A stretch of DNA of 9,213 bases, taken from NCBI GenBank assembly GCA_964554065.1, contig CAZKMQ010000032.1, positions 1 through 9,213 on the forward strand. Reading direction: 5' to 3'. The number at the start of each line of letters is the position of its first letter. The stretch's first letter is position 1. Positions 4,958-9,213 of this stretch are shown piece by piece. A model generated the notes under the pieces. The model did no database searches. It saw only the letters and a list, made by a program, of their open reading frames with translations, and was not told where the DNA came from. The translations under genes and the position numbers were made by a program. This DNA is from CAZKMQ01 sp964554065 (GTDB taxonomy: Bacteria; Patescibacteriota; Patescibacteriia; Magasanikbacterales; JBBTQS01).

Positions 4958-5773
4958 ATGCCAGACTTTTTGCAACTTGCGTTCATGCAGCGCGCACTTA
5001 TTGCCGGAGCTGCAGTGGCTATCCCCATGGCACTTCTTGGTGTTTTTGTTACGGCAAAAGGTATTGCATTCTTTGGTGATGGTGTAGCGCATGCGTCACT
5101 TGCAGGAATCGCGATCGGTCTGTTGATTGGCATCAGCCCGTTGTGGGCCGCCCTGGTTGTTGCAGTAATATTTGCCATTGTAATGGCGCTATTTGATCGA
5201 TATTCGAAGTTAAAGTCTGACACAATTCTTGGATTCATGTTCACCGTAGGAATGGCGATTGGTATTATTTTGTTGAGCTTTAAAAGTGGATACCAGCCTG
5301 ACTTGTTTAGCTTTTTGTTTGGAAACATTTTAACGATTAGTTATAGCGATCTGCTATTCATTATTCCATTCTCGGTCTTCACAACAATTTTGCTGTTGGT
5401 TTTGTACAAAAGTATTTTACTCATGATAGTTAACCGTGAGATGGCATGGCTTTCGGGAATTCCTGTATTTGCCGCTGAGCTGCTTTTGTATGTATTTCTC
5501 GCCGTGACTGTTGTTATGGGAGTAAAACTACTTGGAATTGTGCTTATTAGTGCGCTACTTATTGTGCCGGTTGCAACTGGGCGTTTGTTAGCAAAATCTC
5601 TCAAGAGCATGTTGCTGCAAAGCATTGTATTTTCAGAATTGATTGTACTTGGTGGATTAATTACCTCGTATTATCTTGACTTGCCATCTGGTGCGGTGAT
5701 AGTTTTGTTTGGTGCGCTTATTTTCGGCTTAGTATTCATAGTTGCAAAAGTAAAAGAGTTATTTGTGCATTAA
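4958..5773 (+). CDS. znuB: Zinc ABC transporter permease (ABC-3 family)
   Basis: This 271-aa integral membrane protein forms the zinc channel and works as a dimer with ZnuC. It has about eight hydrophobic segments along its length. Family landmarks are GDGVAHASLAG (40-50), LFGNIL (119-124), LLGIVLISALLIVPVA (191-206) and PSGAVIVL (243-250). Its length is normal for the family. It starts one base after the znuC stop and ends one base before the phospholipase D-like gene, with the identical sequence CATTAATATG at both junctions, so translation is likely coupled throughout. Confidence 0.93.
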   Translation: MPDFLQLAFMQRALIAGAAVAIPMALLGVFVTAKGIAFFGDGVAHASLAGIAIGLLIGISPLWAALVVAVIFAIVMALFDRYSKLKSDTILGFMFTVGMAIGIILLSFKSGYQPDLFSFLFGNILTISYSDLLFIIPFSVFTTILLLVLYKSILLMIVNREMAWLSGIPVFAAELLLYVFLAVTVVMGVKLLGIVLISALLIVPVATGRLLAKSLKSMLLQSIVFSELIVLGGLITSYYLDLPSGAVIVLFGALIFGLVFIVAKVKELFVH

Positions 5774-5774
5774 T

Positions 5775-6869
5775 ATGAAGTACAAATTTTACACAACACA
5801 TAAAAGTGCATGGGATGGCATGAAAGCTGAGCTGAATAAAGCCCAGCGTTCTATTTATTTGGAATCATATATTTTTTTGGACGATACAATTGGCAGACAG
5901 TTCGTAGATATTTTGGTTAAAAAAGCTACAGCCGGCCTAGATGTGAAATTAATTCTTGATGGTGTTGGTAGCTTTTGGTTCTCTGTGCATTCAATTAAGC
6001 GTCTCAAGTCCGCAGGTGTTCACGTTCTTGCGTTTCAGGATTTGGTGTGGAAGCGAATTATAAAGAGTTTTCGTCGTCTTTTTCATCGCAATCATCGAAA
6101 GACACTAATTATAGATAAGAAAGTTGGGTTTATTGGGGGTGTGAATATTAAAGAAGCGTACGCAGATTGGCTAGATTTGCATCTTATGGTTGTTGGTGAA
6201 GAGGCAGTTGCGCCTATGGTGAGATCATTTGGCAAAACATGGGTGCTTGGAGGTGGAAAACGTATTACGGTTCGAAGCTTGATCGATCATCCAATCAAAA
6301 GGCTGAGCACTAAGGTTAAGCATCTGACATATGTATTCTCTCATCCGTATAAGCGGTTTAAAGAACGTTCGCGTATTCGTAAAGCATATATTGATGCCAT
6401 GCACAGCGCAAAGCGTATTGTGCGGATTGTAACACCTTATTTTCTTCCTGATAAAAAATTGCTGGGCGTGATCAAGCGCACAATTTCTCGTGGTGTGAAA
6501 GTTGAGCTACTTGTGCCACTAAAGCATGATGAGATAGCTGTGCAACATGCAATGCATGCTCTATTTCCTGAGTTGCATACTATGGGGATAGAGCTTTTAC
6601 TTTATCCTAATATGATGCACGGTAAAGCCATGATTGTAGATCATAAGCTTGGAATGGTGGGAAGTAGTAACTTTGACTCGCGAAGTTTTTTCTATAACCA
6701 TGAGGCATCATTGTTTTTTACTAATCAAAACATGATTACGGATTTAAAAAAGATTGTTGATAAGTGGAAAAATCAAGCGCATGAATTTATTCTTGATGGT
6801 TGGGATGAAAGGCCACTTATTGATCGAGTTTTGCGGCGGGTTGCAAGTTGGTTTTCTCCAATATTGTAA
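5775..6869 (+). CDS. Phospholipase D superfamily protein, cardiolipin synthase-like
   Basis: This 364-aa protein has two complete HKD motifs: HRKTLIID (His107, Lys109, Asp114) followed by GGVN, and HGKAMIVD (His282, Lys284, Asp289) followed by GSSNFDSRS. Such enzymes transfer phosphatidyl groups through a phospho-histidine, most often making cardiolipin from phosphatidylglycerol. There are no N-terminal membrane helices, and the length is nearer ClsB than the longer ClsA; a basic stretch (~93-110) and the hydrophobic C-terminus could hold it at the membrane. The ATG at 5775, one base after the znuB stop, is chosen over an in-frame TTG at 5763. Its place as last cistron of a zinc operon is unusual: it may be a chance read-through partner or reflect co-expression of membrane remodelling with zinc uptake. 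A nuclease or other PLD activity cannot be excluded. Confidence 0.85.
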   Translation: MKYKFYTTHKSAWDGMKAELNKAQRSIYLESYIFLDDTIGRQFVDILVKKATAGLDVKLILDGVGSFWFSVHSIKRLKSAGVHVLAFQDLVWKRIIKSFRRLFHRNHRKTLIIDKKVGFIGGVNIKEAYADWLDLHLMVVGEEAVAPMVRSFGKTWVLGGGKRITVRSLIDHPIKRLSTKVKHLTYVFSHPYKRFKERSRIRKAYIDAMHSAKRIVRIVTPYFLPDKKLLGVIKRTISRGVKVELLVPLKHDEIAVQHAMHALFPELHTMGIELLLYPNMMHGKAMIVDHKLGMVGSSNFDSRSFFYNHEASLFFTNQNMITDLKKIVDKWKNQAHEFILDGWDERPLIDRVLRRVASWFSPIL

Positions 6870-6875
6870 AAATAA

Positions 6876-6904
6876 AAAAGGCCGGCCCGACGGGCCGGCC
6901 TTTT
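6876..6904. terminator. Strong bidirectional intrinsic terminator
   Basis: GGCCGGCCC (6880-6888) pairs perfectly with GGGCCGGCC (6892-6900) across a GAC loop. Four A on the left and four T on the right extend the stem to 13 bp. It sits between the convergent phospholipase D-like and RDD genes and serves both. Confidence 0.92.
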
Positions 6905-6916
6905 AAAATTCCAAAT

Positions 6917-7311
6917 CTATTTCTTAACAACTCGTGTTCCTGCAATCATGTCATGCAATCCTTTCTTGTTCTCTGTGAAAAACACCATTAAATATCCGAT
7001 ACCAAGGATGATTCCACTTACAAAGTAGCCAACATAGCGAAGTATTGCCTTACCCCAAGTTAGTTTACCACCCTGGGCAGTAACAATCTTAAGGCCAAGA
7101 GCCATCTTTCCTGGTGTAGCTGATTTCCNNNNNNNNNNATGCCAATAACTAACATAACATTACCTACTTCAGACTGATTGACTGCCATGCCAACAATCCA
7201 GCCAATGATAGCGAGGATAATTACATCAATTATATAGGCTACAAAGCGAATCCAGCCGCCTGCACTTTTCATCCCTCCTGCAGGTGCCGCATTTTGCACT
7301 GGTTGATCCAT
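6917..7311 (-). CDS. RDD family membrane protein, interrupted by an assembly gap
   Basis: Two fragments in different frames belong to one gene. The first (7311 to ~7139, 57 aa) has a Pro/Ala-rich start and the first helix with the family Arg and Asp (WIRFVAYIIDVI; Arg22, Asp29). The second (~7129 to 6917, about 70 aa) has SATPGKMALGLKIV, a hydrophobic segment and the closing LHDMIAGTRVV with the third family Asp. Ten N at 7129-7138 separate them. The frames disagree by the literal gap length and the second RDD helix is largely missing, so the real gap is probably tens of bases, not ten. RDD proteins are small polytopic membrane proteins of mostly unknown role, some linked to ion transport. 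I read this as an intact gene, not a pseudogene. Confidence 0.8.
7129..7138. other. Scaffold gap of ten N
   Basis: Ten undetermined bases lie inside the RDD gene. The number is probably a placeholder, since joining the flanks at this length breaks the reading frame and omits most of a helix. Confidence 0.95.
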
Positions 7312-7339
7312 ATAAAAAAATAAATGAATTAATAATATG

Positions 7340-7364
7340 GCTATAGTATAGCAAGTTTTTGCTA
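7340..7364 (-). promoter_or_regulatory. Extended -10 promoter with palindromes before the RDD gene
   Basis: On the minus strand TGC-TATACT (7353-7345) is an extended -10; no good -35 is visible. It is covered by the perfect 13-bp palindrome GCTATAGTATAGC (7340-7352) and overlaps a 6-bp inverted repeat TAGCAA/TTGCTA (7349-7354/7359-7364) that includes the stop of the upstream gene. A repressor could bind here, or the second repeat may be a weak terminator. Confidence 0.5.
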
Positions 7365-7769
7365 ATAAAGCACTACGCCATTTAGCTTAAGCCAGTACAA
7401 TGCACCAGTGATCAGAATTGCAAGAAATGAAAGCACTGGTATTATTTTCGGTGAAAAAGTTGGCAGGCCTAGTTTTTCACCAAGTTCTACCATAAAGTTG
7501 TGTGAGTAGTTTTGCGGATCCCAAATTGAGTAACCACGTAGTTTTTGAGTTATGGTGTCAAGAACACACACTGCGTGCATTTTGTTCTTGAGTTTTATGG
7601 TCCATATCAATCCCCATAGGTAGAACATGAAAAACAAACCAAGGCTTAGCAAGAAGTGTACTTCAATGCGCCTTGGCCAAATTCTTGATGGAATGAAAAA
7701 AGCTAATGGAAAGAATAAGAAAAGAGCGAGGTGAATATGGAAAAGAATGTGAGCAAGTTTTTTACGCAT
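7362..7769 (-). CDS. Small membrane protein of unknown function
   Basis: This 135-aa protein has three predicted membrane segments, at about residues 7-27, 37-58 and 109-127. Between segments two and three is a loop containing AVCVLDTITQKLRG (66-79) and several aromatic residues. The N-terminal His-containing helix, the Cys-x-Leu...LeuArg loop and the ending with YW recall DUF2784, but the resemblance is weak and made from memory. It starts three bases after the tsaE stop, so it is translated from the glyA-folD-tsaE message. The neighbours do not suggest a role. Confidence 0.7.
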   Translation of the reverse strand: MRKKLAHILFHIHLALFLFFPLAFFIPSRIWPRRIEVHFLLSLGLFFMFYLWGLIWTIKLKNKMHAVCVLDTITQKLRGYSIWDPQNYSHNFMVELGEKLGLPTFSPKIIPVLSFLAILITGALYWLKLNGVVLY

Positions 7770-7772
7770 GGC

Positions 7773-8201
7773 TTAAATAATTTCAATAGTACGGCTTTCG
7801 CCAGATCCAGTTATGTTAATGGTTATAATTTTTCCAGGGATGACTTCAAAGTATTCCTGCATTTTTTCTGGCCATTCAATTATCGTAAGTACTTCAGGTT
7901 GTCCAACATATTCTTCAACGCCAATTTCTCTAAAGTCTTTAATATTTTCAATTCGATATGTGTCAATGTGACACAGCGTATTTATTGATTTGTGATTTAG
8001 TATCTTATAAATATTCATTAAAGTAAATGTCGGACTAGTAATAGTCTTTTCAATGCCAAGTCCGATCCCAAGCGCTTTTACTAAGGTGGTTTTCCCGGCG
8101 CCAAGCTCGCCAGATAATAAAATTACGCTACCACCACTCAGGCGCATAAGTAGTCCGTCAGCAAAGGATTGCATTTCATTTTCAGTGACAGTTAATTTCA
8201 T
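7773..8201 (-). CDS. tsaE: tRNA threonylcarbamoyladenosine biosynthesis ATPase
   Basis: TsaE (YjeE) works with TsaB and TsaD to transfer threonylcarbamoyl to A37 of tRNAs that read ANN codons, making t6A. The 142-aa length is normal. Motifs seen are Walker A GELGAGKTT (31-39), SPTFTLMN (56-63), HIDTYR (78-83) and IIEWPEK (107-113). The ATG overlaps the folD stop as ATGA, indicating translational coupling. The protein is cytoplasmic and nearly universal in bacteria. TsaB and TsaD are not in this window. Confidence 0.95.
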   Translation of the reverse strand: MKLTVTENEMQSFADGLLMRLSGGSVILLSGELGAGKTTLVKALGIGLGIEKTITSPTFTLMNIYKILNHKSINTLCHIDTYRIENIKDFREIGVEEYVGQPEVLTIIEWPEKMQEYFEVIPGKIITINITGSGESRTIEII

Positions 8202-9037
8202 TTATTTGTGGTAAGCTTGGCCATCTCAACAATATTTGTCATAAGCATGGCAATAGTCATTGGACCAACACCGCCTGGAACAGGTGTCATCCACTTTGCA
8301 ACTTTCTCACATTCTGGATCAACGTCGCCACGGACACGACTATCATCCTTGGTAATTCCCACATCAATTACTATTGCTCCTTTTTTAATATCTTCTTTTT
8401 TTATAAAATGAGGCTTGCCTAGTGCACTTATCAGAACATCAGCTGCGCGCGTATGTTCTTTCCAGTCATTTGTGTCTGTTGTTTGCCACATGACCTGTGC
8501 TTCGCGTCGCAACAGCGCACTGCCAAGTGGTCGCATGAAAATATCGCTGTTACCAAGAATTACAGCACGTTTATCGCGCAGCGGCACGCTAGTTGCTTCG
8601 ATTAATCTAATTATAGCGCGAATCAGTACTGGGCGTGTATATGGCGGTGTTCCAGCCATGAACCGTTCAATGTTTTGGGGATGAAATCCATCAACATCTT
8701 TGTGTGGATTCATACTGTTGATCACTGTTTGAGTATCGAGCTGTTTTGGTAGTGGAAGTTGTATTAGCATCGCATGAATGTGATCATCGCTATTCAGGTC
8801 TTGAATTTTTTGAATCACATTTTTTTGGTCGGCATCAGATGGGTACACATGTTTTTCAAAATGAATACCAAGATCCTTGCATGCTTTTTCTTTTAAACGC
8901 ACATATAATTCTGATGCCGCATTATCACCAACAAGTATTGCTGCAAATCCCGGGCGAACACTAAGATTGGCAACTTCAATTTTGAGTTGCTTGAGAATCT
9001 CTTTACTCAATTTTTTGCCGTCAATTATTTGCGCCAT
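8198..9037 (-). CDS. folD: Methylenetetrahydrofolate dehydrogenase/cyclohydrolase
   Basis: FolD interconverts 5,10-methylene-, 5,10-methenyl- and 10-formyl-tetrahydrofolate using NAD(P). The protein has 279 aa from the ATG at 9037 (MAQIIDGKKL); an upstream in-frame ATG at 9067 lies inside glyA and is rejected. Visible motifs are SELYVRLK with the Tyr45/Lys49 pair, QLPLP (93-97), KDVDGFHP (113-120), GKPHFI (207-212), GAIVIDVG (220-227) and TPVPGGVGPMT (251-261). Two conserved stretches are altered. The usual PCTP reads PVLI (136-139), and the nucleotide loop usually G-x-S-x(2)-VG-x-P reads GNSDIFMRP (162-170). This may change cofactor preference or one of the two activities. It starts five bases after the glyA stop, and glyA makes its substrate. 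Confidence 0.95.
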   Translation of the reverse strand: MAQIIDGKKLSKEILKQLKIEVANLSVRPGFAAILVGDNAASELYVRLKEKACKDLGIHFEKHVYPSDADQKNVIQKIQDLNSDDHIHAMLIQLPLPKQLDTQTVINSMNPHKDVDGFHPQNIERFMAGTPPYTRPVLIRAIIRLIEATSVPLRDKRAVILGNSDIFMRPLGSALLRREAQVMWQTTDTNDWKEHTRAADVLISALGKPHFIKKEDIKKGAIVIDVGITKDDSRVRGDVDPECEKVAKWMTPVPGGVGPMTIAMLMTNIVEMAKLTTNK

Positions 9038-9042
9038 ATTAA

Positions 9043-9213
9043 TTAGCCAATTGGGAATTGTGCGCAAAGGGTTTTAACATCGGAGTGAATCTTTTCCAGA
9101 GCAGAAGTATTATTGTGATTATGAATTGCTTCAGTGATACATTTGCCGATTTGTTGCATGTGTTCTTCTTTCATGCCGCGTGTAGTAAGTGCTGGAGTTC
9201 CAATGCGAATTCC
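9043..9213 (-). CDS. glyA: Serine hydroxymethyltransferase, C-terminal part (partial)
   Basis: The last 56 residues of a gene entering from the right begin with GIRIGTPALTTRGMKE, a motif characteristic of the C-terminal domain of serine hydroxymethyltransferase, and end LCAQFPIG with TAA at 9045-9043. The enzyme uses pyridoxal phosphate to convert serine and tetrahydrofolate to glycine and 5,10-methylene-tetrahydrofolate, which FolD then oxidises. The lysine that binds the cofactor lies outside the window. glyA-folD form the upstream part of this minus-strand operon. Confidence 0.93.
   Translation of the reverse strand, partial: GIRIGTPALTTRGMKEEHMQQIGKCITEAIHNHNNTSALEKIHSDVKTLCAQFPIG

Noticed and set aside
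9038..9067. Longer FolD beginning at the ATG at 9067
   Set aside because: It would extend into the glyA coding region. The family start MAQIIDGKKL corresponds to the ATG at 9037, five bases after the glyA stop.

Overview
The window looks like a piece of a small bacterial genome, most likely a Patescibacteria/CPR-type or similarly reduced monoderm. This is an inference. It rests on tight gene packing with 1-5 nt junctions, few Shine-Dalgarno sites, a zinc-binding protein tethered by an N-terminal anchor without a lipobox, and several short proteins without clear relatives. UGA is used as a stop (duplicated-domain gene, S41 gene, folD), so this is not a code-25 lineage. A 10-N run at 7129-7138 shows it is a scaffolded draft assembly.

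Left part (1-1960). A C-terminal gene fragment is followed by tRNA-Glu(CTC) with its own promoter. A palindrome-rich 110-bp element of unknown nature (227-336) comes next, then an unrecognised protein made of two tandem ~85-aa repeats. A shared terminator separates it from a convergent minus-strand gene for a small zinc-ribbon/coiled-coil protein. That gene is preceded by a strong promoter and a leader that I read as a complete SAM-I (S-box) riboswitch with its terminator and antiterminator strands. This is the most interesting observation here: a SAM-sensing switch placed before an uncharacterised gene.

Middle part (1956-6904, plus strand). An S41-family membrane-anchored peptidase is followed by a promoter that overlaps its stop codon. 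That promoter drives a high-affinity zinc uptake operon, znuA-znuC-znuB, with a phospholipase D/cardiolipin-synthase-like gene as the last cistron. A GC-rich bidirectional hairpin terminates it.

Right part (6905-9213, minus strand). An operon glyA(partial)-folD-tsaE-small membrane protein combines one-carbon/folate metabolism with the t6A tRNA-modification ATPase. An RDD membrane protein gene follows behind its own extended -10 promoter and is broken by the assembly gap. No mobile element, CRISPR array or rRNA was seen.
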